Source of the DNA: Desertimonas flava
Lineage (GTDB): Bacteria; Actinomycetota; Acidimicrobiia; Acidimicrobiales; Ilumatobacteraceae
Assembly: GCF_003426815.1 (NCBI RefSeq)
Contig: NZ_QKYK01000013.1
Span: forward strand, 62,001 to 126,000
Length of the DNA stretch: 64,000 nucleotides
Direction of reading: 5' to 3'
The position numbers and the translations under genes were made by a program. The notes beneath the pieces were generated by a model that searched no databases, had not been told where the DNA came from, and saw only the letters and a list, made by a program, of their open reading frames with translations. The number at the start of each line of letters is the position of its first letter. Position 1 is the stretch's first letter. Below are positions 8,761 to 17,587 of this stretch, piece after piece.

Positions 8761-9728
8761 CTGAGCGCGCTCGCCAGGCGGACCCGAGGGTCGATGAAGC
8801 TGTACAGGAGATCGACGAGCAGGTTGGCGACCACGACCGTGATGACGAGGATCGCCGTGATCGACTGCACCGTGAACAGGTCGTTGCTGAGAACCGCGGT
8901 GATGAGCAGGAGGCCCATGCCGTCGAGATCGAAGAACGTCTCGGCGACCACGGCGCCGCCGAGCACGACACCCACTTGGACCCCCACCGACGTGACCAGC
9001 GAGAACACCGAGTTGCGGAGCGCGTGACGCCAGAGGATCCGGCGCGGCGACATCCCCTTGGCCCGGGCGAGCCCGATGAAGTCGGATTGCAGCGTCATCG
9101 CCATCTCGGCCCGCAGCAGGCGGCTGAACACGGCGGCCGCCGGCAGCGACAGCGTGAGCACCGGCAGGGCGAAGTTCCTCACGTGCTCCAGCGGATCCTG
9201 CCAGGGGTACACCTTGTCGGCGATCCGCGGGAACAGGTGCCACTGCTCGACGAAGAGCAGCTTGAGGAACACCGCCGTGACGATCGCCGGGACCGATACG
9301 AAGACGAACGACATGAAGCTCGACACCTTGTCGAACGGGCGGTCCCGCCAGTACGCCTGGGCGACGGCGAGGGGCACGGCGAGGACGAGGGCCAGCACCA
9401 GGGCGTAGAACCCGAGCAGCATCGTGACGCCGAGACGCCGGCCGATCAGGGAGCTCACGGCCATGCTGTTCGACACCGAGTAGCCGAGGTCCTGGTCGAT
9501 CAGCAATCCCTTCAACCAGTAGAAGTACTGAACGAAGTAGTTGCTGGTGAGGTGGTACTTGGCGTTGGTGGCATCGATGAGCGCCTGGTCCGGGTAGCCG
9601 CCGAGCATCGTCCGGGCCGGGTCCCCGGGCGCGTCGAGACCCAGCCTGAGAAACACCATCACGCCGAACGTGACGACGAAGAAGACGATGAGGAATTGGG
9701 TGAGCCGCTGGAGGACGTAGCGCCGCAT
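8757..9728 (-). CDS. ABC transporter permease (OppB/DppB-like)
   Basis: A permease of 323 residues starting MRRYVLQRLTQFLIVFFVVT, the usual DppB N terminus with an immediate first helix. The PGDPARTMLG segment and the coupling loop ARAKGMSPRRILWRHALRN are family features, as are the C-terminal FFDLDGMGLLLITA and DLLYSFIDPRVR. ATG 9728 lies eight bases after the binding-protein stop, so it is co-transcribed. It partners the DppC-like permease in the membrane channel. Confidence 0.92.
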   Translation of the reverse strand: MRRYVLQRLTQFLIVFFVVTFGVMVFLRLGLDAPGDPARTMLGGYPDQALIDATNAKYHLTSNYFVQYFYWLKGLLIDQDLGYSVSNSMAVSSLIGRRLGVTMLLGFYALVLALVLAVPLAVAQAYWRDRPFDKVSSFMSFVFVSVPAIVTAVFLKLLFVEQWHLFPRIADKVYPWQDPLEHVRNFALPVLTLSLPAAAVFSRLLRAEMAMTLQSDFIGLARAKGMSPRRILWRHALRNSVFSLVTSVGVQVGVVLGGAVVAETFFDLDGMGLLLITAVLSNDLFTVQSITAILVITVVVANLLVDLLYSFIDPRVRLASALR

Positions 9729-9736
9729 CGGGCCGA

Positions 9737-11464
9737 TCAGCCCTCGGCGAGCGAGAGCGTGTGCACCCAGAACTGACCGGCCGCCTGACGCAGCGGCTGC
9801 TCGGAGCCCTCGATACGGAGATCGCCGTAGCCCTGGATCTCGGGCGCGCTGATGATCGCCCACTTCGTCCAGCTCAGCGGGATCTCGTAGCAGTTCTCGG
9901 CGAATGCCCGGTTCACCTGCTCAGCCGCCGCCTGGCCCTCCTCCGGCGTCAGGGCGCCACGGGCCGCCTCGAGACCGGCGTCGATGTCCTCGTCGCGGAT
10001 CCGGGAGAAGTTGAGAGCGAGCTGGCCGTCGGGCGCGGCGTTGGTCGAGTGCCACCAGAAGTACTGGTCGGACACCAGCGCTCCCGCGTGGTTGCGCCAC
10101 AGGAACGCCTCGAAGGCGGGATCGCCGAAGAGGGCGAGGGTGATGAAGTCGCTCTGCGGCACCGTCTGGTCGGTGACGTCGACGCCGATCTCGTTCCAGT
10201 AGCCCATGATGAGCTCGGCCGACTGCACGACGCTGTTGGGCGGCGTGTGGCCGAGGTTGATCGTCACGTCCTCGCCGGTCTCCTCCTCGTACTCGGCGAT
10301 CAGGGCGGAGGCGGCTTCGAGGTCCTGCTCGATCGGCAGACCGTTGTCCTCGAGGTAGCCCTGCTGGCCCGGAGAGAACAGGCCGTTGGCCGGCTCGAGG
10401 ATGCCTGCGGCGGTGGCGTCGATCAGCTCCTGGCGATCGATCGCCAGCGACAGGGCACAGCGGACGCGCTGATCCTGGAGCGGGCCTACCTTGTCGAGGT
10501 CGAGGAGGATGTAGTTGGTCTCGCCCTGCTCCTCCTGCATGTTGACCGAGTAGTCGTCGGTCATCTCCTGGAAGTCGGCGATGGCTCGGGCGCCGGACGT
10601 GGTGATCAGGTCGATGTCTCCTGCCTGCAGCGCCTCTGCCGCGACCTCCGAGTCCTCGATGACGCGGAACGTGATGCCGTCCAGGTAGGGGAGCTGGTTC
10701 CCGGCGGCGTCGGTCATCCAGTAGTCGGGGTTGCGCACCACGTCGAGCGACTCACGAGGCGAGTAGCTCTCGACCATGAACGGACCGGTGCCGACGGGCG
10801 TGGCGGCGAGCGACGGGTCACCGGCGACGGCCTGCAGCCACTCCATCGAGGCCATCATCCCCCATTGCGTGCTGAACGCGGCGGGGAAGCGCGGCCAGGT
10901 GCGGGGCTGCTCGGGATCGCCGTCCTTGCCGAGGTAGACGGTGAACGTGTACTCGTCGGCGATCTCGATCTTCAGCTCCATCTTCGACGGATCGTCGGCC
11001 GACGGGACCTTGGCGATGTCCCCGAGCGCGGCCGCGAGCAACAGGCTGGTGCCCGCGACCTGGAGGTTGTAGACGGCGGCTTCGGCGTTGAACGGCGTGC
11101 CGTCGGTGAAGGAGATCCCCTCGCGGAGCTTCACGGTCCACTCGCTGAAGTCGTCGTTGGGCGTGAACGACTCGGCGAGCATCGGCACCGGCTCGCCGTT
11201 CTCGTCGATCGCGGCGATCGTGTCGAAGAACGTCCGGGCCCGCACGTAACAGTACGAGTCGCACTGCATCGCGGCCGGGGTCCAGGCATTGGCGACCTCG
11301 GCCTCGCCCGACACGGTGATGTGCCCGCCCATGACCGGCTCGGCAGCCGTCGACGCGGGCGCCGGACCGGCGGCGGTGACCACCGCGCTCCCAGCGCCGA
11401 TCAAGGTCAGCGCCGCGGCCCCGGCGATCAGACGGCGACTCGCGCGCCCCGTGAGTGTGGCCAT
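9737..11464 (-). CDS. ABC transporter substrate-binding protein, family 5
   Basis: An extracytoplasmic solute-binding protein of 575 residues. The N terminus is a signal peptide (ASRRLIAGAAALTLIGAGSA) without an obvious lipobox, so it may be secreted or retained through the importer. SBP_bac_5 features include WTVKLREGISFTDGTPFNA, GTGPFMVESYSPRESLDVVRNPDYW and CALSLAIDRQELID. ATG 11464 is preceded by AAGGGGGAA as ribosome site. Reading upstream, TATGCT at 11504-11499 is a plausible -10. As the first gene, it gives the operon a separate promoter region facing PPK2. Confidence 0.9.
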   Translation of the reverse strand: MATLTGRASRRLIAGAAALTLIGAGSAVVTAAGPAPASTAAEPVMGGHITVSGEAEVANAWTPAAMQCDSYCYVRARTFFDTIAAIDENGEPVPMLAESFTPNDDFSEWTVKLREGISFTDGTPFNAEAAVYNLQVAGTSLLLAAALGDIAKVPSADDPSKMELKIEIADEYTFTVYLGKDGDPEQPRTWPRFPAAFSTQWGMMASMEWLQAVAGDPSLAATPVGTGPFMVESYSPRESLDVVRNPDYWMTDAAGNQLPYLDGITFRVIEDSEVAAEALQAGDIDLITTSGARAIADFQEMTDDYSVNMQEEQGETNYILLDLDKVGPLQDQRVRCALSLAIDRQELIDATAAGILEPANGLFSPGQQGYLEDNGLPIEQDLEAASALIAEYEEETGEDVTINLGHTPPNSVVQSAELIMGYWNEIGVDVTDQTVPQSDFITLALFGDPAFEAFLWRNHAGALVSDQYFWWHSTNAAPDGQLALNFSRIRDEDIDAGLEAARGALTPEEGQAAAEQVNRAFAENCYEIPLSWTKWAIISAPEIQGYGDLRIEGSEQPLRQAAGQFWVHTLSLAEG

Positions 11465-11498
11465 GTGAACATTCCCCCTTGTCGGTCGGACGGACCGG

Positions 11499-11504
11499 AG
11501 CATA
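11499..11504 (-). promoter_or_regulatory. Candidate -10 box of the ABC importer operon
   Basis: TATGCT on the minus strand, about 35 bases before the ATG at 11464, with the ribosome site AAGGGGGAA in the resulting short leader. No convincing -35 hexamer was identified. Confidence 0.4.
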
Positions 11505-11523
11505 CGACAAGCATTACCGTTGG

Positions 11524-11529
11524 TACGGT
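11524..11529 (+). promoter_or_regulatory. TACGGT -10 box, leaderless PPK2 start
   Basis: TACGGT followed by six bases and GTG 11536. No Shine-Dalgarno lies between, so the transcript is expected to begin at or next to the start codon. Confidence 0.5.
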
Positions 11530-11535
11530 TCGGGC

Positions 11536-12420
11536 GTGACATCCGACACGGAAATCGATCCCGACGAGACCACCGCCGACACGGAGCCCACCGGATCGGC
11601 TCCCGAGGACCTCGACCTCGGCGGCGTGGTCGCCCGGAGCCGGGCCGGCTCGTCGTTCTCGCTCGACGATCACGACCCGCGAGACACCTTCGGCTGGGAC
11701 AAGGAGGCGGCCAAGGCCCGCGTCCTGTCCGAGATCGCCGTGGTCGCCGAGCTGCAGAAGCTGCTGTTCGCCGAGCGCAAGCAGGCCTTACTGGTGGTGC
11801 TCCAGGCGATGGATGCCGCCGGCAAGGACGGTGTCCTGAGGACGGTGCTCACCGGGCTCAACCCCGCGGGCGTTCACGTCACCTCGTTCGGGGTGCCGTC
11901 GGAGGAGGAACTCGCCCACGACTTCCTCTGGCGCGTCCACCGTCAGACCCCGGCCAAGGGACAGATCGGCGTGTTCAACCGCAGCCACTACGAGGACGTG
12001 CTGGTGGTGCGCGTGAAGGGCCTCGCTCCCGCCAAGGTGTGGAAGAAGCGTTACGACCACATCGCCGCGTTCGAGCGGACCCTGGTCGACGACGGCACCG
12101 CGGTGGTCAAGCTGTACCTGAACGTGTCCAACGAGAAACAGCGTGAGCGCCTGCAGGATCGAGTCGACAGCCCCGACGAGCGGTGGAAGTTCCGGCGCGG
12201 GGATCTCGAGGATCGCAAGCTGTGGCCCGACTACATGGCCGCCTACACCGAGGCGATCCGCCGCACCGATGCCGACCACGCCCCTTGGTACGTCGTCCCG
12301 GCCGATCGCAAGTGGGTTCGAAACCTGGTCGTCGCCCGGATACTCCGCCACGAGCTGGAGCAGCTCGACCCCAAGTTTCCACCGCCTGAACCGGGTATCG
12401 CGGGCACGATCGTCGAGTGA
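11536..12420 (+). CDS. ppk2: Polyphosphate kinase 2 family, polyphosphate:nucleotide phosphotransferase
   Basis: Predicted to move phosphate between polyphosphate and nucleotides, coupling phosphate stores to the NDP/NTP pool in the cytoplasm. The 294-residue protein has the Walker A loop MDAAGKDG (about residues 92-99), the Walker B region GVFNRSHYEDVLVVRV typical of PPK2, the lid segment with ERWKFRRGDLEDRKLW, and the conserved WYVVPADRKWVRNL near the C terminus. An acidic, disordered N-terminal stretch of about 35 residues is extra. GTG 11536 is chosen because the TACGGT box six bases upstream implies a leaderless start; upstream in-frame codons would run into the promoter. AMP versus ADP preference cannot be told. 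Confidence 0.9.
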   Translation: MTSDTEIDPDETTADTEPTGSAPEDLDLGGVVARSRAGSSFSLDDHDPRDTFGWDKEAAKARVLSEIAVVAELQKLLFAERKQALLVVLQAMDAAGKDGVLRTVLTGLNPAGVHVTSFGVPSEEELAHDFLWRVHRQTPAKGQIGVFNRSHYEDVLVVRVKGLAPAKVWKKRYDHIAAFERTLVDDGTAVVKLYLNVSNEKQRERLQDRVDSPDERWKFRRGDLEDRKLWPDYMAAYTEAIRRTDADHAPWYVVPADRKWVRNLVVARILRHELEQLDPKFPPPEPGIAGTIVE

Positions 12421-12488
12421 CGCGCCGGGAACGGGCCGAGCGACTCCGGCGACGCCCAGTCCCTCAGCGCGAGTGGTGGCGCGAGCGG

Positions 12489-12494
12489 TACGGT
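12489..12494 (+). promoter_or_regulatory. TACGGT -10 box of the molybdenum hydroxylase operon
   Basis: TACGGT with an eight-base gap to ATG 12503, consistent with a leaderless or near-leaderless transcript for the three-subunit operon. Confidence 0.45.
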
Positions 12495-12502
12495 GACCGG
12501 CC

Positions 12503-13378
12503 ATGCCAGTGGTCGTTCCCCGCACCGTCGCCGAGGCGGTCGCAGCCCTGACCGACCGGCCCGAGGCCACCCTGCTCGCCGGCGGTACGGATCTGATGGT
12601 CGAGGTCAACGAGACGCATCGACGTGTCGATCCCGGCGAGACGGTCATCGCCCTCAACCGGGTCGCCGAACTGCGCACCTGGACGCTCGACCGGGCTGCC
12701 CACACGCTGCGCATCGGCGCCGGCGTGACCTATCGCGAGCTGGAAGCGGAGCCACTCGCCGGCATCGTGCCGGCGCTGGGCCAGGCGGCGCGCACGGTCG
12801 GGTCACCGCAGATCCGCAACGCGGCCACGATCGGCGGCAACGTGGCGACGTGCTCCCCGGCGGGAGACGGGCTGCCGGTGCTCGCCGCCGTCGAGGCAGA
12901 CGTCGAGCTCACCGGGCTGGAGGGGGTCCGCTCGCTGCCGATCACCGACTTCATGGTGGGTGTGAAGCGCACCGCCCTCGCACCCGGTGAGCTGATCACG
13001 GCGATCACCGTGCCGTTGCTCGACGGCTGGCAGGGCTACGCCAAGGTCGGCGTTCGCAACGCCATGGTCATCTCGATCGCCGGGGCGTGCCTCGCGGTCC
13101 ACCGCCCGGCCCGGTCGGTGCGTGTCGCCCTGGGGTCGGTCGGCCCGACCATCCTGCGGGCGAGCGATGCCGAGCGGTTCGCCGCCGACGCCGTCGATTG
13201 GGAGAGCGGAACGGTTGACGTGGCGGTGGTCGAGGAGTTCGGCCGGCGCGCGGCGGCGGCCGCCCGGCCGATCGACGACCACCGGTCGTCGGCCGTCTAT
13301 CGCCGCCACGCGGTCGAGGTGCTGGCGAAGCGACTGCTCGTGCGGGCCTTCCCGGCGACGGCGGAGGTGGCAGCGTGA
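12503..13378 (+). CDS. Molybdenum hydroxylase FAD-binding subunit (CoxM/XdhB-like)
   Basis: Medium subunit of a xanthine dehydrogenase-type enzyme; it passes electrons from the iron-sulfur subunit to NAD+ or another acceptor through FAD. The 291-residue protein shows the two FAD pyrophosphate motifs LLAGGTDLMVE and NAATIGGNVATCSPAGDGLP. It also has the C-terminal CO dehydrogenase flavoprotein domain, with GVRNAMVISIA and the closing YRRHAVEVLAKR. It starts the operon and is followed by the 2Fe-2S and molybdopterin subunits, the actinobacterial PucC-E-D style order. Confidence 0.88.
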   Translation: MPVVVPRTVAEAVAALTDRPEATLLAGGTDLMVEVNETHRRVDPGETVIALNRVAELRTWTLDRAAHTLRIGAGVTYRELEAEPLAGIVPALGQAARTVGSPQIRNAATIGGNVATCSPAGDGLPVLAAVEADVELTGLEGVRSLPITDFMVGVKRTALAPGELITAITVPLLDGWQGYAKVGVRNAMVISIAGACLAVHRPARSVRVALGSVGPTILRASDAERFAADAVDWESGTVDVAVVEEFGRRAAAAARPIDDHRSSAVYRRHAVEVLAKRLLVRAFPATAEVAA

Positions 13379-13420
13379 ACGTCGGTGTCAGCGGTGGGCC
13401 ACGAGGGCAGGGCCTCTGAC

Positions 13421-13897
13421 GTGAGCGAGCAGTACCGACTGCAGGTCAACGGCACCGAGCACGAGGTGGCCGACGCCTGGCTCGGCGAGAACCTCCTGTA
13501 CGTGCTGCGTGAGCGACTCGGGCTGTACGGCTCGAAGGGCGCGTGTGAGCAGGGAGAGTGCGGATCCTGCAGCGTCCTCGTCGGTGGCGAGCTGGTGTGC
13601 TCGTGCCTGGTCCTGGCGGCGAGCGCCGTCGATCAACCGATTGTCACGATCGAGGGGATCGGGGAGGCCGACGGATTGAGCGACGTGCAGCAGGCGTTCG
13701 TCGAGGCCGGAGCGGTGCAGTGCGGCTTCTGCACTCCCGGACTCGTGATGGCCGCTCATCAGCTGCTCGAGACGACGCCCGAACCCACCGATCTGGAGGT
13801 TCGTGAGGCGCTGTCGGGCAACATCTGCCGCTGCACCGGCTACGGCCGCATCCTCGACGCCGTCCAGCGCGTCGCCGTCTCCCGGAGCGCCGGCTGA
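13421..13897 (+). CDS. Molybdenum hydroxylase [2Fe-2S] subunit (CoxS/XdhC-like)
   Basis: Small electron-transfer subunit of 158 residues. The N-terminal plant-type ferredoxin domain has CEQGECGSCSV plus a fourth cysteine at LVCSC. The C-terminal helical domain has CGFCTPG and CRCTGYG, the second cluster next to the molybdenum centre. GTG 13421 is chosen because it gives the usual length and has AGGG at 13409-13412, eight bases upstream. An in-frame GTG at 13385 would add 12 residues. Its stop overlaps the next ATG by one base (TGATG). Confidence 0.88.
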   Translation: MSEQYRLQVNGTEHEVADAWLGENLLYVLRERLGLYGSKGACEQGECGSCSVLVGGELVCSCLVLAASAVDQPIVTIEGIGEADGLSDVQQAFVEAGAVQCGFCTPGLVMAAHQLLETTPEPTDLEVREALSGNICRCTGYGRILDAVQRVAVSRSAG

Positions 13898-16215
13898 TGA
13901 CCGACGTCCTGGTACGCGGCGTCGAGTCCGGGGCGCGCATCGGCGACTCGCCGATCCGCCCCGACGGGCGAGCCAAGGTGGAGGGGTCCTTCGCCTTCTC
14001 GTCCGACCTGCCCTTCGAGAATGCCGTGTGGGGCGCAACGCTGCGGTCACCACACCCCTACGCCCGCATCGTGTCGATCGACACTGCGCCGGCCCTGGCG
14101 ATCCCTGGCGTCCATGCCGTGCTCACCGCGGTCGACGTGCCGGGCAAGCTGACCTACGGGCTCGTCACGGCGGACCAGCCGGTCCTCGCCGATGGCGTGG
14201 TCCGCTACGTCGGCGAGCCGGTGGCGATCGTCGCCGCCGACCATCCCGAGACCGGTCGTCGGGCCATCGCCGCCATCGCCGTCGAGTACGAGGTGCTGAC
14301 GCCACTGATCGATGCGGAGGCGGCGATCTCCGGAGCCCGCGACCCGATCCACCCCGACGGCAACGTGTTGCGGTCGCAGCGCATCATCCATGGTGATCCG
14401 ACGGCCACCGGCGACGTGGTGGTGGAAGCCACCTACGAGCTCGGCATGCAGGACCAGGCGTTCCTCGGGCTCGAGGCGGCGCTCGCCGTCCCCGACCACG
14501 ACGGCGCCGGTGTGGAGCTGCACATCGCCACGCAGTGGCTGCACGAGGATCGCCACCAGATCGCCGCCTGCCTCGGCCTGCCCGACGACAAGGTGCGTCT
14601 CGTCCTCGGCGGCGTCGGCGGCGCGTTCGGTGGGCGCGAGGACATCAGCCTCCAGGTGCACACCTGCCTCCTCGCGCTCCATCTCGGTCGGCCGGTCCGC
14701 ATGCAGTACTCGCGTGCCGAGAGCTTCGTCGGACACGTGCACCGGCACCCCGCCACGATCTGGATGCGCCACCACGCCACCCGCGACGGTGAGCTGGTGA
14801 AGGTGGAGGCCCGCTTCCTGCTCGACGGGGGTGCCTACGCGTCAACGTCGTCGGCGGTCCTGTTGAACGCGATCACCCACACCCAGGGCCCGTACCGCTG
14901 CCCGAATGCCGTCGTCGAGGGCTTCGCTGCGCGGACCAATCACCTGCCGTGCGGCGCGATGCGCGGCTTCGGCGTGGTACAGGCCTGCTTCGCCCACGAG
15001 GGACAGATGGACCGCCTCGCCGCGGCATGCGGTCTCGACCCGCTGGAGATCCGGCGGCGCAACGCGATGGTCACGGGCGATCGGCTCATCACCGGCCAGA
15101 TCGTCGAGAGCGTGGCGCCGGTGCGGCGCTGCATCGACGAGATGGACGCCCTGCCGATGCCCGAGCCGCCCGGCGCCGGCGCCGGCGATGCGCTCGATCG
15201 GCCCGGCGGGGCCGGGCTCACCGCAGACGCGTCGCACGTGCACCGCGGGGTGGGCTGGGCGGTGTCGATCAAGAACCTGATGTACTCGGAGGGCTTCGAC
15301 GACTACTCGACGGCCCGCTGCCGTCTGGCGGTCACCGACGGGGTCCCCGTGGCGACGCTCAAGTTCGCCACCTCGGAGGTCGGCCAGGGGTTCGTCACCA
15401 TCGCCGGGCAGATCGCCCGCACGATCCTCGGCGTCGACGAGGTCGTCCTCGACCGCATCGACACGGGTGTCGGATCGGCCGGGTCGACATCTGCGTCACG
15501 CCAGACGTGGATGAGCGGCGGTGCCGTCGAGGCAGCGTGCCGGGCGGTGCGCGAGGAGCTGTTCCAGCGGGTGGGGGAGCAGCACGGCATCGATCCCCTG
15601 CGGCTCGTCATCGAGGGGTCCGAGGTCGTCGACTCGATGGGCTCGCTGCGGGTGCCGGTGGCCGACGCCATCGGCGATGCATCCTTCGACCGGACCGTCG
15701 AGTACCACCATCGGCCGACGGAGGAGCTCGACGAGAACGGCCAGGGTGATTGCCACACGGCGTTCGCCTTCGCCGCGCACCGCGCCGTCGTCGACGTGGA
15801 CACCGACCTCGGCCTGGTGAAGGTGGTGCAGGTGGCCACGGCTCAGGACGTCGGCCGGGCGCTGAACCCCCTGTCGGTCACCGGTCAGATCGAAGGCGGC
15901 ATCGCCCAAGGGCTCGGGCTGGCCGTGATGGAGGAGATCATCCAGATCGACGGGCGGATCCGCAACGCCAGCTTCACCGACTACCTGTTGCCGACGGCGC
16001 TGGACATGCCTCCGGTCGTCGCCGCCCTCGTCGAGGAGCCCGATCCGCAGGCGCCGCTCGGCGCCAAGGGGGTCGGTGAGCCGCCGTGCATCTCGGTCAC
16101 CCCCGCCATCGCGGCGGCCATCCGCGACGCCCTGCGTCAGGCCGACGGCGACAACCGGCGGGCCGATCGCATCAACCGCGTCCCGGTACGTCCCAGCGAC
16201 ATCGTCGGCCTCTGA
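13897..16215 (+). CDS. Molybdenum hydroxylase molybdopterin-binding subunit (xanthine dehydrogenase, PucD-like)
   Basis: Catalytic subunit of 772 residues that hydroxylates a heterocycle using molybdopterin, with water as oxygen source. The N-terminal aldehyde oxidase a/b hammerhead domain (RSPHPYARIVSID, VRYVGEPVAIVAADH) is followed by cofactor segments GGVGGAFGGRED and AMRGFGVVQACFAHE. Near the C terminus is GAKGVGEPP with the expected catalytic glutamate E728. The layout resembles xanthine dehydrogenase subunit D of actinobacteria. A purine substrate is supported by the phosphoribosyltransferase and amide hydrolases nearby, but nicotinate-like or other N-heterocycles remain possible. Confidence 0.85.
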   Translation: MTDVLVRGVESGARIGDSPIRPDGRAKVEGSFAFSSDLPFENAVWGATLRSPHPYARIVSIDTAPALAIPGVHAVLTAVDVPGKLTYGLVTADQPVLADGVVRYVGEPVAIVAADHPETGRRAIAAIAVEYEVLTPLIDAEAAISGARDPIHPDGNVLRSQRIIHGDPTATGDVVVEATYELGMQDQAFLGLEAALAVPDHDGAGVELHIATQWLHEDRHQIAACLGLPDDKVRLVLGGVGGAFGGREDISLQVHTCLLALHLGRPVRMQYSRAESFVGHVHRHPATIWMRHHATRDGELVKVEARFLLDGGAYASTSSAVLLNAITHTQGPYRCPNAVVEGFAARTNHLPCGAMRGFGVVQACFAHEGQMDRLAAACGLDPLEIRRRNAMVTGDRLITGQIVESVAPVRRCIDEMDALPMPEPPGAGAGDALDRPGGAGLTADASHVHRGVGWAVSIKNLMYSEGFDDYSTARCRLAVTDGVPVATLKFATSEVGQGFVTIAGQIARTILGVDEVVLDRIDTGVGSAGSTSASRQTWMSGGAVEAACRAVREELFQRVGEQHGIDPLRLVIEGSEVVDSMGSLRVPVADAIGDASFDRTVEYHHRPTEELDENGQGDCHTAFAFAAHRAVVDVDTDLGLVKVVQVATAQDVGRALNPLSVTGQIEGGIAQGLGLAVMEEIIQIDGRIRNASFTDYLLPTALDMPPVVAALVEEPDPQAPLGAKGVGEPPCISVTPAIAAAIRDALRQADGDNRRADRINRVPVRPSDIVGL

Positions 16216-16223
16216 CCGCGACG

Positions 16224-17015
16224 TCAGCCGGTGGTGGCAGGCACAGACGCGCTCTCGAACACCGTCGTCCAGGCGAGGTACTCCGTGTGCCACGGGGCCA
16301 GCTCGTCGTCCGACCAGCCGTCGCCGCCGTGGAACTCGCGCTGGAGCTGTGACGGGTACCCCGTTGCCGCTTCGTAGTCGGCCAGCGGCATCGTGTGGTT
16401 GTCCTCGCAATACCAGCCGGTGACCGAGCAGTCGCCGTTCGCCGCCTCGGCGTCGGCGACGAGTTCCTCGCTGTGCGTGAACAGCACGTGCCGCACGAGC
16501 GGTGACGGCTCGCACTCGAGCACACCGTCGTCCATCACGGGGTCGTCCACGATGAATCCCCATGCCCGGCCGCCGAAGTCCTCGCCCTGGCACAACAGTT
16601 TGGCGGCGAGCCCACCACCGTTTGAGTAACCGACGACGAGGACGGGTCCGCAGTCCCGCTCGTCGAGGTATCCGGTGAGGAACTCGACGATGGCCTGGTA
16701 CTCCTCGTCGCCTGTCTCGGGGTCGACCGCGTAGTCGTGGGGACCGTCGTACTCCCAGAACGCTCCGGCGGGGCTGCTCGGCCAGAGCTTCCAGTAGCCG
16801 CCCTGGTCCTCCTCAGCGGCGTCCGCTTGCCCGTTGCCCCCTGCCCAGTGGAGATGGAGCGAGCACCACTTGCCCTCGGTGACGGGTGCGACCGATTCGC
16901 CGGGCTCCGGCACGGTGCTGGCGCCGGCGAGGTGGCCACCGGCCAGATGACCCCCGGCGATGACGGCAATGGCCGCCACGAGCCGGCTCTTCGATCGTCC
17001 TGCTGCACCCTTCAC
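16224..17015 (-). CDS. Secreted alpha/beta-hydrolase-like protein
   Basis: A 263-residue protein with a signal peptide (KSRLVAAIAVIAGGHLAGG). The nucleophile elbow VVGYSNGGGLAAK (G-x-S-x-G) marks an alpha/beta hydrolase. Candidate acid and histidine residues lie in EDNHTMPLADYE and the WHTEYLAW end. Several cysteines (CSLHLHW, RDCGPV, LLCQGED, LECEPS, DCSVTGWYCEDN) suggest disulfides in the exported form. Substrate unknown; an esterase or poly-ester hydrolase role is possible. It is convergent with the hydroxylase operon, eight bases from its stop. Confidence 0.65.
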   Translation of the reverse strand: MKGAAGRSKSRLVAAIAVIAGGHLAGGHLAGASTVPEPGESVAPVTEGKWCSLHLHWAGGNGQADAAEEDQGGYWKLWPSSPAGAFWEYDGPHDYAVDPETGDEEYQAIVEFLTGYLDERDCGPVLVVGYSNGGGLAAKLLCQGEDFGGRAWGFIVDDPVMDDGVLECEPSPLVRHVLFTHSEELVADAEAANGDCSVTGWYCEDNHTMPLADYEAATGYPSQLQREFHGGDGWSDDELAPWHTEYLAWTTVFESASVPATTG

Positions 17016-17039
17016 GGCATCAACTCACTGACGTCCGGC

Positions 17040-17552
17040 TCAGACGAAGTCCTTGACGGCGCCTTCGCGCCTGCCCACCGGATCCTTGTCGCTCCACGGG
17101 AAGTTGATCCACAGATCGGTGCGCTTCCACACGTAGTCGCACTTCACGACGGAATGGGACTTCTCGTAGAGGACGGCGGTGCGCACCTCGGCGACCTTAC
17201 CCTCGCAGAACTGCTCGACGCTGCGCAGGGTGTGACCAGTGTCGGCCACGTCGTCGGCGATGAGGATCCGGGCATCGCCGAGATCGACGAAGTCGGGGGC
17301 GGGCGGCAGGATGCGCGGCACCTCCAGACGCTCGTCGACGCCGGTGTAGAACTCGACGTTCATCGTGTAGACGTTCTTGACCGCCAGCGCGTAGCCAAGG
17401 GCCCCACCGATGAGCAGGCCGCCCCGGGCGATCGACAGGATCATGTCGGGGTCGTATCCGTCGTCGGCCACCATCTGGGCGACTTCCCGGGAGGCCACCC
17501 CGAAGTCGGCCCACGACATGATCTCGCGCTGGGGCGCCGGTGCGTCGGTCAT
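17040..17552 (-). CDS. Purine-type phosphoribosyltransferase
   Basis: A type I phosphoribosyltransferase of 170 residues that would make a nucleotide from a base and PRPP. The PRPP-binding motif is ARILIADDVADTGHTL, and the PPi loop lies in ILSIARGGLLIGGALGYAL. The C terminus WKRTDLWINFPWSD resembles xanthine/hypoxanthine-guanine phosphoribosyltransferases, where an aromatic stacks on the base. ATG 17552 is chosen because TAGCTT ends seven bases before it; an in-frame upstream start at 17591 would ignore that promoter. Closeness to the xanthine dehydrogenase-like operon supports purine salvage. Confidence 0.8.
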   Translation of the reverse strand: MTDAPAPQREIMSWADFGVASREVAQMVADDGYDPDMILSIARGGLLIGGALGYALAVKNVYTMNVEFYTGVDERLEVPRILPPAPDFVDLGDARILIADDVADTGHTLRSVEQFCEGKVAEVRTAVLYEKSHSVVKCDYVWKRTDLWINFPWSDKDPVGRREGAVKDFV

Positions 17553-17559
17553 GGGATCG

Positions 17560-17565
17560 AAGCTA
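17560..17565 (-). promoter_or_regulatory. TAGCTT -10 box, leaderless phosphoribosyltransferase start
   Basis: TAGCTT on the minus strand, then seven bases to ATG 17552 with no ribosome site between. Confidence 0.45.
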
Positions 17566-17587
17566 ACTGATGAATGCCCCGACCACG